Shown one piece after another: positions 53,297-61,759 of a stretch of 64,000 nucleotides of DNA. This DNA is from Pseudoalteromonas luteoviolacea. Lineage in GTDB: Bacteria; Pseudomonadota; Gammaproteobacteria; Enterobacterales; Alteromonadaceae. Location of the stretch: positions 620,001 through 684,000 of the forward strand of contig NZ_JAGJEH010000002.1 in NCBI RefSeq assembly GCF_018100925.1, given 5' to 3'. The notes beneath the pieces were generated by a model, which searched no databases, was not told the origin of the DNA, and saw nothing but the letters and a program-made list of their open reading frames with translations. Made by a program: the position numbers and the translations under genes. How positions within the stretch are numbered: position 1 is the stretch's first letter; each line of letters begins with the position of its first letter.

Positions 53297-54115
53297 ATGA
53301 GGTTAAAATTCTACGGTGTGCGGGGCTCAATCCCCACACCGGGACCAGATACTGTCGAATATGGTGGAAATACAGTTTGTGTGTCACTGCAAAGCCTAGC
53401 TGACACACATATTATATTGGACTCAGGTACTGGGATCCGACTACTAGGTGATGAGTTAATTAAAGATACTAGGGAGATTTACATCTTGCTGAGCCACAAT
53501 CACTGGGACCATATTCAGGGTTTTCCATTTTTTGTGCCAGCTTATATGCCCAATCGCGATATCACCATTGTACCGGGTGTAACTGAGGCAAATGCACCTG
53601 ATGCAATTTTACAGCAAATGGGGGGGAGTTATTTCCCTGTTCAGGCTGATGACTTACCTGCAAAAGTGCAAGTTAGTAAACAAGCAAATGATTCTTGGTG
53701 GTACAAAGATATCTTAATAGAGCGAAAAGCGATGAATCACCCCGGAGGTGGTAGCGCTTATCGTTTGACCGTTGATGGAATAAAAATAGTTTATGCCATT
53801 GATAATGAACTCTATCCGCCCAATGATCCGGTGACCAGCTTTGATCAATGGATTGAGTTTGTACGTGGTGTTGACTATTTAATCCACGATGGGCAGTTTA
53901 TTCCCAGTGACTATCCTCTGAAAATGGGGTGGGGACATTCTCAAATCAAAGATGCGTTATCACTGGCTGTACAAGGTCAGGTCAAAAACTTAGTGATAAT
54001 CAGTCATGATCCAGCAAGGACTGATAGGGATCTTGATAAAATTGCCGTTGATATAAAGCAGCAAGGCTATGATTTTAAAACAATTATTGCCAAAGAAGGG
54101 TTAGTAATTAAATGA
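53297..54115 (+). CDS. Metallo-beta-lactamase-fold hydrolase
   Basis: A 272-residue cytoplasmic protein. It begins MRLKFYGVRGSIPTPG, with DSGTGIRLLG and the zinc motif H67-x-H-x-D71-H72 (LSHNHWDHIQG). Further ligands are likely in NHPGGGSAYR, IDNELYP and ISHDPARTDRD. Proteins with this start resemble class III cyclic-nucleotide phosphodiesterases and RNase Z-like hydrolases, and are often found next to class III cyclases. The next gene is an adenylate cyclase and overlaps by four bases, so cAMP hydrolysis is a fair guess but not shown. Confidence 0.8.
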   Translation: MRLKFYGVRGSIPTPGPDTVEYGGNTVCVSLQSLADTHIILDSGTGIRLLGDELIKDTREIYILLSHNHWDHIQGFPFFVPAYMPNRDITIVPGVTEANAPDAILQQMGGSYFPVQADDLPAKVQVSKQANDSWWYKDILIERKAMNHPGGGSAYRLTVDGIKIVYAIDNELYPPNDPVTSFDQWIEFVRGVDYLIHDGQFIPSDYPLKMGWGHSQIKDALSLAVQGQVKNLVIISHDPARTDRDLDKIAVDIKQQGYDFKTIIAKEGLVIK

Positions 54116-56337
54116 GCCTAGCTAAACGCTTCAAGCTTTATCGGCTTCAGTGGGCTACCGGTTGCATTATTACTTTTTCTTTTATTCTGCTGCACTTATT
54201 TGCCTTGTCACCGGCAGCGCCTTATGGCCAAGTTATGAAGCGGTTTGAGGGGCTAGCCTATGACGTAAGGCTGAAAGAAACGCTGCCTTGGCAGCAGCGG
54301 TCGTTTTTACCCATTGTTATCGTTGATATCGATGAGCAAAGCTTAATTGAGGTTGGGCGCTTTCCTTGGAGTAGACACGTTATGGGAAAGTTGCAGGATC
54401 AGTTAGTAGCAGCTGGCGCTTCCGTTGTAGCTTATGATGTACTGTTTTCAGAACCAGAATTAAACCCCGCGATTCAGGTGGCGAAGCATTTGGGGAGCAA
54501 TGAGTTAGACACAATTGATATTTTGCGCTCAGTTGCACCAGACATAGATGCAGATATCGCATTTTCAAAAACTCTGGATGCAACAGATACAGTACTAGGT
54601 ATGTTATTTGAGCATCAGCAAGATATCTTGGTTGGCAAGTTGCCCGAACCTATATTTGCAGGTGACATAGCGCCAACGGAATTACCGATCCCTGATTTTG
54701 CGGGTCACGTCGCGAATGTCAAAGTATTGCAACAAAATAGCCCGGGTACCGGGTTTATCAACAGTGCGCCAGATGGAGACGGTTTTGTAAGATATTCAAT
54801 GTTGATGATCAAGCATAAAGAGCATGCTTATCCAGCCCTAGCGCTGGAAGCTGCACGGCTATACACCTTAGCTGACAGTGTTGAAATCATCTCAAAACCT
54901 TTTGGTGATGGCCATAGTGTACAGGGGATCAAGCTAGGTACTACGCTTATTCCTACGGACGACTATGGCCGTGTTGCTATCCCCTTCAGAGGCCCTGCTT
55001 TTAGCTTTCCCTATATTTCCGCAATAGATGTGATTAACGGAGAGATTGACAAAGAATTGTTTGACCAAGCAATCGTTTTTGTGGGTACATCAGCGGTAGG
55101 GCATGCAGATTTAAGAACAACCCCAGTCGGGGTGCAATATCCAGGTGTTGAAGTACATGCAAATGTATTGGAAGGGCTGGTTTTTCCAGAGTTGTTGCCC
55201 TCAAGGCCGGATTGGATCGATGGTGCTGTGGTGGTGTTATTGGTTTTTTTAGGTGTCGTCATGTCTCTAGTGCTCCCGTTATTGGGGGTCATGGGAATGA
55301 CGATATTGGCGACGGTTATCACCGCTTGTTTTATTTTCTTTAGTTTTTACGCTTGGGTCGTTTGGCGCTTAGACTTTCCTCAAATTGCAGTGCTTGGGCT
55401 AACTGTATCGCAAACGACTGTCCTTGGCAGTTTAGGGTTTGTGCGAGAGCATAAAGAGCGTGTACAAATTAAGTCTATTTTCGATCAGTATGTTCCTCCA
55501 GCCCATATTGCTTCGATGCTAGAACAGCCCGATCAGGCGTCAATGGAAGGTGAAAAGCGCGTAATGACGGTGTTGTTTGCCGATATTCGGGAGTTTACCA
55601 GTATTTCCGAGTCACTTGATGCAGGGCGATTAAAAGCGTATTTGAATCAATACTTTTCACCAATCACCAAAATTATTTTTGAGTATCAAGGGACCATTGA
55701 TAAGTATGTTGGTGATATGGTGATGGCTTTTTGGAATGCCCCGCTATTGGTCGATGATCATCCTGAACTTGCAGTGAAATGCGCTATGCATATGCAGCGA
55801 CAAGTGGAAGACCTACAGGCACAAATGTTAGAGCAAGGCTTTCCTCCATTTGCTATTGGCATCGGATTAAATACTGGCGATATGAATGTTGGCGATATGG
55901 GGTCTGAATATCGAAGAGCGTACACGGTTTTGGGAGATGCAGTCAATCTAGGGTCACGCTTGGAAGGGTTGACCAAATTTTATGGTGTGGGTGTCTTGAT
56001 CAGTGAAATGACACATGAATTATGTCCCAATATCGTTTTTAGGCCGATTGATAAGGTAAAAGTAAAAGGGAAAAACTTGGCTGTGACAATTTTTGAGCCG
56101 ATTGCACTAAAAACAGAAATCTCTGATGAGCAATTAGAAGAGCTTAAAGCACATGAATTTGCATGGCAGTTGTATTTATCGCAATCTTGGCAGGAAGCTT
56201 TGTCAGCTTTTACTAAACTAATAGAGTTACAGCCGCAAAGAAAAATTTATCAACTTCTTTGCGAAAGAGTGCGAGATATGCAATTAAACCCTCCTGGTGA
56301 AAATTGGGATGGCAGCTATACGCACAAGTCGAAATAG
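54112..56337 (+). CDS. CHASE2-domain class III adenylate cyclase
   Basis: A 741-residue membrane enzyme. One helix (about residues 15-35) leads to a periplasmic CHASE2 sensor domain (VIVDIDEQSLIEVGRFPWSR; ASVVAYDVLFSEPELN; VQYPGVEVHANVLEG), then about three helices (365-440). The cyclase domain covers about 470-655: metal Asp D491 (FADIREF) and D535 (KYVGDMVM), adenine-selecting K531, T605 and D609 (YTVLGD), and transition-state N612 and R616. All are kept, so it should be active and make cAMP. A short helical tail with tetratricopeptide-like composition ends it. It overlaps the MBL-fold gene and is followed 18 bases later by the HD-GYP gene. Confidence 0.94.
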   Translation: MSLAKRFKLYRLQWATGCIITFSFILLHLFALSPAAPYGQVMKRFEGLAYDVRLKETLPWQQRSFLPIVIVDIDEQSLIEVGRFPWSRHVMGKLQDQLVAAGASVVAYDVLFSEPELNPAIQVAKHLGSNELDTIDILRSVAPDIDADIAFSKTLDATDTVLGMLFEHQQDILVGKLPEPIFAGDIAPTELPIPDFAGHVANVKVLQQNSPGTGFINSAPDGDGFVRYSMLMIKHKEHAYPALALEAARLYTLADSVEIISKPFGDGHSVQGIKLGTTLIPTDDYGRVAIPFRGPAFSFPYISAIDVINGEIDKELFDQAIVFVGTSAVGHADLRTTPVGVQYPGVEVHANVLEGLVFPELLPSRPDWIDGAVVVLLVFLGVVMSLVLPLLGVMGMTILATVITACFIFFSFYAWVVWRLDFPQIAVLGLTVSQTTVLGSLGFVREHKERVQIKSIFDQYVPPAHIASMLEQPDQASMEGEKRVMTVLFADIREFTSISESLDAGRLKAYLNQYFSPITKIIFEYQGTIDKYVGDMVMAFWNAPLLVDDHPELAVKCAMHMQRQVEDLQAQMLEQGFPPFAIGIGLNTGDMNVGDMGSEYRRAYTVLGDAVNLGSRLEGLTKFYGVGVLISEMTHELCPNIVFRPIDKVKVKGKNLAVTIFEPIALKTEISDEQLEELKAHEFAWQLYLSQSWQEALSAFTKLIELQPQRKIYQLLCERVRDMQLNPPGENWDGSYTHKSK

Positions 56338-56354
56338 TAAAGGTGTAATGGGCC

Positions 56355-58007
56355 ATGGATTTGTCAATTCGTAGCACAGTAGCTGAAGAAGAGAGCATAG
56401 AAAGCCAAGTGGCACTTAAGCACTTGCTTAAGCTGGCTATTGAGCTGTCATCAGAACATGATACAGATCGACTTCTTGAGCATATTTTAGAGTCTGCTAT
56501 TGCTCTGAGTAATGCAGAGGGCGGGACAATATACTCGGTATCTGAGGATGCTCAGCTTAAGTTTGCAACTCTAATCAATGAGCCGCTAGGCCTTCATATG
56601 GGCGGAACATCCGGTAAAGAAATCCCGTTTCCTGCCATACCTATCTATTTAGAAGACGGCTCACCTAATGAAAGTGCACTTGTCGCCCTTGCAGCAGCCA
56701 AAAAAGACGTGATTCGGATTGATGATGTATATGATTGCACCGATTATGATTTGTCAGCTGCAAGAGCCATGGATAAAAAAACCGGTTATCACACCCAGTC
56801 AGTCCTAACTGTGCCAATGGCAAATCACGAGAGAGATCTCAATGGTGTACTGCAACTCATTAATCCAAGAAGCAAAGAGAAAGTTGTGAGATTTTCCGCC
56901 GATTTGGTTGAACTGATCTGCTCGATCAGTTCACTGGCTGCTGTTGCACTGACAAACCGTCAGCTTATTGATGATATGGAAACTTTATTTCAAGCTTTTA
57001 CACGGCTAATTGCAAAAGCCATTGATGAAAAGTCACCTTATACAGGGGGGCACTGTAGAAGGGTACCTGAGTTAACCATGATGATTGCTGATGCAGTGCA
57101 TAATGCGTCTTCAGGTCCAATGGCTGAGTTTCAAATGACTGCGGCAGATAGACATGAGCTCTCTTTGGCGGGTTGGTTGCATGATTGCGGTAAAATCGCT
57201 ATTCCAGAATATGTCATGGATAAAGCAACCAAATTGCATTCAGTTTACGATCGAATAGAGCTAGTCGTAGCGAAAATAGAAATAGCCAAAAGGGATATCG
57301 AATTAAAGTTTAGCAGGCAAATTGTTGAAGCTGAGGTGCTGGATCAACAACAAGAAGCTGAAAATCTCAAAGCAGAGTTGCAATTGGCATTAGATAAACT
57401 TGATGAAGAAAGTGCGTTCTTGTCCCGAGCTAATATTGGCGGTGAATTTATGAAAGAGTCGGACCAGCAACGGGTTCAAGATTTAGCGAGTAACTATGAT
57501 GTTTCTATTGGTGGTGTTGGACAACCTTTATTGACGGAAGAAGAGGTTTACAATCTGAGTATAGCTAGGGGTACTTTGACTCAAGAAGAGCGGCTTGTGA
57601 TCAATAAGCATATGGATATTACATTGGAGATGTTAGAGGCATTGCCATTTCCTAAACATTTACGCAGGGTACCGGAGTTTGCAGGTGGTCACCATGAAAA
57701 AATGGATGGCACCGGATACCCTAAAGGGCTGACTAGAGATCAAATGTCGGTGCCAGCACGGATCATGGCAATCGCTGATATATTTGAAGCCTTAACTGCT
57801 GCGGACCGACCCTATAAAGATGCAAAACCACTGAGTGAATGCCTGTTTATTATGGGTAAAATGAAACTCGGAGATCATATTGATCCGGATTTATTTGATG
57901 TTTTTGTGAGCTCTGGTGTTTATCTTGATTATGCACACCAATATTTAAAACCAGAGCAAATTGATGATATAGACGTCGCCAACATTCCGGGTTATTCAAA
58001 GCCTTGA
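56355..58007 (+). CDS. GAF/HD-GYP cyclic dinucleotide phosphodiesterase
   Basis: A 550-residue cytoplasmic protein. A GAF domain covers about residues 25-205 (LLEHILESAIALSNAEGGTIY; SVLTVPMAN; GVLQLINP), and an HD-GYP hydrolase the rest. HD is H276-D277 in WLHDCGKI, and the GYP motif is at 454-456 in KMDGTGYPKG. These sites bind metal and cut c-di-GMP or related dinucleotides. The distance of HD to GYP is about 180 residues, about 110 more than normal; the insert is rich in charged heptads (RIELVVAKIEIAKRDIELKF) and likely coiled coil. The start lies 18 bases after the cyclase. Confidence 0.9.
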   Translation: MDLSIRSTVAEEESIESQVALKHLLKLAIELSSEHDTDRLLEHILESAIALSNAEGGTIYSVSEDAQLKFATLINEPLGLHMGGTSGKEIPFPAIPIYLEDGSPNESALVALAAAKKDVIRIDDVYDCTDYDLSAARAMDKKTGYHTQSVLTVPMANHERDLNGVLQLINPRSKEKVVRFSADLVELICSISSLAAVALTNRQLIDDMETLFQAFTRLIAKAIDEKSPYTGGHCRRVPELTMMIADAVHNASSGPMAEFQMTAADRHELSLAGWLHDCGKIAIPEYVMDKATKLHSVYDRIELVVAKIEIAKRDIELKFSRQIVEAEVLDQQQEAENLKAELQLALDKLDEESAFLSRANIGGEFMKESDQQRVQDLASNYDVSIGGVGQPLLTEEEVYNLSIARGTLTQEERLVINKHMDITLEMLEALPFPKHLRRVPEFAGGHHEKMDGTGYPKGLTRDQMSVPARIMAIADIFEALTAADRPYKDAKPLSECLFIMGKMKLGDHIDPDLFDVFVSSGVYLDYAHQYLKPEQIDDIDVANIPGYSKP

Positions 58008-58020
58008 TGAGTAATTAAAC

Positions 58021-58392
58021 TTAATTTACTCGCCATGGCGGATTTAGGCGGTTTTCACCTGCCCAATAGAGTTTAATTTTATTATTGGACGGGTCCTTTA
58101 AAACGGCTTCTTTCCAAAGGTATCTTTCCATGGTGGGTAATTGTTCAAACTCAATGCCTTTTGAAATTAATCCATCGACCCAGTTGTCTAATTCTTGATG
58201 CTCAAAATAAATCACCGCACCGTTGGTAAAAGGCTCACTTTCTAAAGACAGTGAAAAGGTACTGCCGCCTTCTGGACATTCAAAACGTGCGTAGTGAGGC
58301 GTATCTACAATAAGTGTAAACCCCAGTAATTGATAAAAGGCTACGGCTTCTGGCATATTTTTTACAGGTAAAGTAACTTGATTCAAATTCAT
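58021..58392 (-). CDS. VOC-family (glyoxalase/bleomycin resistance-like) protein
   Basis: A 123-residue single-domain VOC protein. It starts LNQVTLPVKNMPEAVAFYQLLGF, the common first beta-alpha unit, and has ARFECPEGGSTFSLSLE and AVLKDPSNNKIKLYWAGENR (Glu/Asp metal site region). It is one half of the paired fold and forms a dimer. Substrate unknown; resistance and isomerase roles are both possible. Convergent with the HD-GYP gene with only 13 bases between stops. Confidence 0.85.
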   Translation of the reverse strand: MNLNQVTLPVKNMPEAVAFYQLLGFTLIVDTPHYARFECPEGGSTFSLSLESEPFTNGAVIYFEHQELDNWVDGLISKGIEFEQLPTMERYLWKEAVLKDPSNNKIKLYWAGENRLNPPWRVN

Positions 58393-58480
58393 GGTTTTTC
58401 TTTTCGTTTTTTAGAAAGAGGATTGCTTCATACTTTCAAACCTAATCTAGTTTGTAAACCAAAACGCTTGTATATGCACA

Positions 58481-59071
58481 TTAATTTTGGTTTTCCGGGC
58501 CGTGATCCGCAACATGATTTATAAGTTCAGGAAAGTACATGAGGAATAGCTGTTCTAACTCGCAGTAGTGTTGGGTAAGCTCTTTGCCTACGCCTTTAAA
58601 CTCATTTTTAAATCTGATTCTATTGGCAATATTATCTATGGCTCGAGTGGTTCCATCTAGGGTTTGATAGTGAGAAAACCAATCGCCAGTAATTAATTTC
58701 TCGACTACTTGCTGCATAGGCTGGTGCATGGATGGCAAATGCTGTCTAAGTAAACTGTAGCTTTGAGTTTTAAATGCTTCAAAGGGAGTTGTGCTAAATG
58801 CACTCCAATTTTTGATCAATAAGTGGTCGTAGAAAACATCTAGGGCAATACCCGAAAACCGCCTACGTTTGGCACTAAACATAGTTTGAGATTGCTTAAC
58901 TAATTTATGTTGGTCTGTGAACTTATCTACTAAGATGTGGTTGGCTAGGCCATTTTGAATAGTTGCAGGAAGTGAGCGAGTGTCGATACCACGCTGAAAG
59001 TCGCCTAACAAATTGCCATAGTAGGAATCTGCATTTTTCTTAGCTAGATACAAATGAGCTAGATAGTTCAC
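58481..59071 (-). CDS. acpH: Acyl carrier protein phosphodiesterase
   Basis: A 196-residue protein that removes 4'-phosphopantetheine from ACP. MNYLAHLYLAKKNADSYYGNLLGDFQRG, then HILVDKFTDQH and RRFSGIALDVFYDHLLIKNW match AcpH of E. coli (193), with HD-type His and Asp residues. The next gene upstream is divergent and unrelated. Confidence 0.93.
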   Translation of the reverse strand: MNYLAHLYLAKKNADSYYGNLLGDFQRGIDTRSLPATIQNGLANHILVDKFTDQHKLVKQSQTMFSAKRRRFSGIALDVFYDHLLIKNWSAFSTTPFEAFKTQSYSLLRQHLPSMHQPMQQVVEKLITGDWFSHYQTLDGTTRAIDNIANRIRFKNEFKGVGKELTQHYCELEQLFLMYFPELINHVADHGPENQN

Positions 59072-59300
59072 ACATCACCTTTTGATTATATGTAGGTCAA
59101 GGTTTACTCAGGGTTATTATTGAATATAAGGGTAAGATTTTTATTATCAAGCGACGGTTGATAACGATGACGAGACAAGAGGGATTTTTTCTGACTACGG
59201 GGCCAATATTTGGATTGTTCTGCTAACCTTAATGGTATGACTCATTGTTAAGACGACTATTCATGCTTGATCTACTGAACTTTGATAACGAGGTACAGTT

Positions 59301-60050
59301 ATGATTGCATATGGATTTTTGCCTTTTTCTGCATACGTTATCTCTGATTTTATTTTTTTTCATCGCAATCGCTCCATTAGCTTTGACGTGCTAGTACGTC
59401 AGGTCCGATTCACCGGTGTTGAAGCGCTTGGATTAGTGGTACTTATCGCTATGCTCATAGGGGCTTTGATTATTGTTCAAGGTTACCCTCTACTGGCAGC
59501 AATCGGGCAAGGTAATTGGATTTATGACATATTGATCTCGACAATTGTCCGGGATCTTGGACCTTTTATTGTGTGCTTTATTGTATTGGCACGTTCTGGA
59601 ACCGCAATAACTACCGAGTTAGGTAACATGGTTGTTAGTAAAGAAATAGATGCTTTGGTCTCTATGGGGGTTTCACCTATCTCTTATTTAGTCGCACCGC
59701 GGGTACTCGGGATGATTATATCTTTGGTGTTACTGATGAGCTATTTCGTGGCCTGTGGTATTTTCGGCGGATATTTGGTCAGCAACGCCTTTCAATCAAT
59801 TCCTGTAAGTACTTTTTTTGCAAAACTAATTGGGGAACTACATTGGCTCGATATTGTGGTTATGTTAGCCAAAGTCGCACTATCTGGTTTGTTCATCAGT
59901 TTAATATCTAGTTATCACGGATTAACGGTAAATAGAGCAATCACAGAAGTACCACAGCGAAATATTAAAGCTGTGGGGCGAGGGTTAATTTCGGTCTGTT
60001 TGATTCATGTCGCATTGACATTGTTATACGTGATTTTGATGGGGCGTTAA
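59301..60050 (+). CDS. MlaE-like ABC transporter permease
   Basis: A 249-residue membrane protein of the MlaE/YrbE family with about five helices. The family core LGPFIVCFIVLARSGTAITTELGNMVVSKEIDALVSMGVSP, with its Ala-Arg-x-Gly motif, is very clear. It moves phospholipid between inner and outer membranes with an ATPase and an MCE protein. It is the first of four close genes, followed by the ATPase with two bases between. Confidence 0.9.
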   Translation: MIAYGFLPFSAYVISDFIFFHRNRSISFDVLVRQVRFTGVEALGLVVLIAMLIGALIIVQGYPLLAAIGQGNWIYDILISTIVRDLGPFIVCFIVLARSGTAITTELGNMVVSKEIDALVSMGVSPISYLVAPRVLGMIISLVLLMSYFVACGIFGGYLVSNAFQSIPVSTFFAKLIGELHWLDIVVMLAKVALSGLFISLISSYHGLTVNRAITEVPQRNIKAVGRGLISVCLIHVALTLLYVILMGR

Positions 60051-60052
60051 CT

Positions 60053-60718
60053 ATGCATATTGAGTTCAAAAATATCTCACACAGCGTAAAGAATAGAGTG
60101 ATCTTTAGTGACTTAAATGCTCAGGTTGGAACTGGTAAGTGTTTAGTGGTTTCTGGGCGTTCAGGATGTGGGAAAACACTATTTTTCAGTATAGCGAGTG
60201 ACATTATTAGACCTGATAGCGGCCAAGTAGTTATCAATGGCAGTGCTGTGAATCAAATGCACGCCCAAGACTATGCTGAATTTAGACGGAACTTAGGTGT
60301 GGTATTTCAGTTATCAGGTTTAATCTCGAATTTAACTTTGGAAGAAAACCTTATGCTGCCCCTCAATAGGCATTTTAAAGAGTTGGATAAAGGTGAGAAA
60401 TTACGACGTGTAAACTCGTTAGCTAAGGAGTTTTCACTGCAACATTATCTCGCACAAAGAACAGAGATGTTGTCATCAGGGCAAGCATCTCTTGCGGGGT
60501 TAGCTCGGGCACTTTTGTTAAAACCTAAAGCAGTTATCTGGGACGCCCCAATGACAGAAATTGATGAGCAGTGGGGGCTGTATGTTCTCAACCTATTGGT
60601 ACGCTTAAAAGAACAGGGGACAACGCTTATTTTATGCTCTAATCGTAAAGAGGTTATCAACCAGCTAGCGGATGAGCAGTTAGAGCTCAATGAGATGCTT
60701 TGTTATTCGGAGCTTTAG
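60053..60718 (+). CDS. MlaF-like ABC ATPase with degenerate catalytic residues
   Basis: A 221-residue ABC ATPase. The Walker A is kept (G35-RSGCG-K41-T42), as is a Q loop (VVFQLSG). The signature is SSGQAS in place of LSGGQ. The Walker B reads VIWDAP, so D164 is kept and the catalytic Glu is Ala165. The switch His is Asn197 (LCSNRKE where others have THD). Both residues are needed for normal hydrolysis, so it may bind ATP but turn it over slowly or not at all. It sits between the permease and MCE genes, three bases from the next. Confidence 0.88.
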   Translation: MHIEFKNISHSVKNRVIFSDLNAQVGTGKCLVVSGRSGCGKTLFFSIASDIIRPDSGQVVINGSAVNQMHAQDYAEFRRNLGVVFQLSGLISNLTLEENLMLPLNRHFKELDKGEKLRRVNSLAKEFSLQHYLAQRTEMLSSGQASLAGLARALLLKPKAVIWDAPMTEIDEQWGLYVLNLLVRLKEQGTTLILCSNRKEVINQLADEQLELNEMLCYSEL

Positions 60719-60721
60719 CCT

Positions 60722-61759
60722 ATGCAGCATAGCCCCAAAAAAACAAATAATATAGTACTCGCTTTTGGCGTAGCTGGCATTGTAATGCTCGTTGTTTTAA
60801 CTTCTATGATCCTCATAAATAATCACACCTTTGCTGATAAAACGTATTATAAAACCATTTTACAAGATGCGAGTGGGCTAAGCGCGCTGCCAGCTATCTA
60901 TTTTAAAGGATTAAAAATAGGCAGAATAGACGGGTTTAAATTGAATCATGAAACCAACTTGATAGAAGTCGAACTTTGGGTATTTCGCGAGTACCAAAAT
61001 AAAGTAGTGCAATATGCAGTCCTGGCAGGGGAGCAACATCCCATTTTTGATGATGTGACGACTTTTGAGCTTATTTTACCTGAGCTAAATCGAGCTAACC
61101 AGTTCGCTCAACTTGCACCGAATAGTTTTATTCCACATATCAGTAGTGCTCTTGGAAAAAGTTACATAGAGCAGGGTTTTATCGCCCAAAAAGGCGATGA
61201 TATCGAGTCAATTTTAGCCAGTATTAATCAATTACTGCAGAATTTTCAAAAAGAGGATAACCCTGAAGCGGGTGCCATATTCAGGGTGTTAGATAGAGTT
61301 GCCAAGATCAGTGATAACTTAATGGTAGTTAGTGAAGAAGTTAAAAGCAGTGACTTATTGCCTGATGCCGAACGTACATTGGCCCAGAGTCAGCAGCTAT
61401 TAGAGAAAATGCCTCAAGTATTAGAGCAGTTAAATACCACTTTACTGACGACAGAGAGACTTATGGGGCAAGCAGAAACAACACTAGATAATTATGCTCA
61501 ACCCGCAGATATAATAGGTGAGGTCACAAATAGACAGCTGCCTATAGTGCTTAGCAATTTAAATGAAAGCCTGACTGTGATGCAGCTTATGCTTAAAGAA
61601 GTGCATAGTGAAAGAGAGCAGTTTGCGATAGCGATTCACAGCATGCAGCAGGTGCTGGATAAAATGGATAAAACGTTACAGGCGCTAAATAATCACCCAA
61701 TTCTAAAAGATGGTATAGAACAAAAGCCTAGTTCCTCAGGAGTGGAAATGCATGATTAA
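60722..61759 (+). CDS. MlaD-like MCE-domain protein
   Basis: A 345-residue protein with one N-terminal membrane helix (about 13-33) and a single MCE domain (about 40-125): YKTILQDASGLSALPAIYFKGLKIGRI, the family core for lipid binding. The rest is helical and rich in Gln/Glu/Leu (LLPDAERTLAQSQQLLEKMPQVLEQ), likely coiled coil, and could form a long periplasmic rod. The MCE part probably forms a hexamer ring on the transporter. The last eight bases overlap the lipoprotein gene. Confidence 0.88.
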   Translation: MQHSPKKTNNIVLAFGVAGIVMLVVLTSMILINNHTFADKTYYKTILQDASGLSALPAIYFKGLKIGRIDGFKLNHETNLIEVELWVFREYQNKVVQYAVLAGEQHPIFDDVTTFELILPELNRANQFAQLAPNSFIPHISSALGKSYIEQGFIAQKGDDIESILASINQLLQNFQKEDNPEAGAIFRVLDRVAKISDNLMVVSEEVKSSDLLPDAERTLAQSQQLLEKMPQVLEQLNTTLLTTERLMGQAETTLDNYAQPADIIGEVTNRQLPIVLSNLNESLTVMQLMLKEVHSEREQFAIAIHSMQQVLDKMDKTLQALNNHPILKDGIEQKPSSSGVEMHD

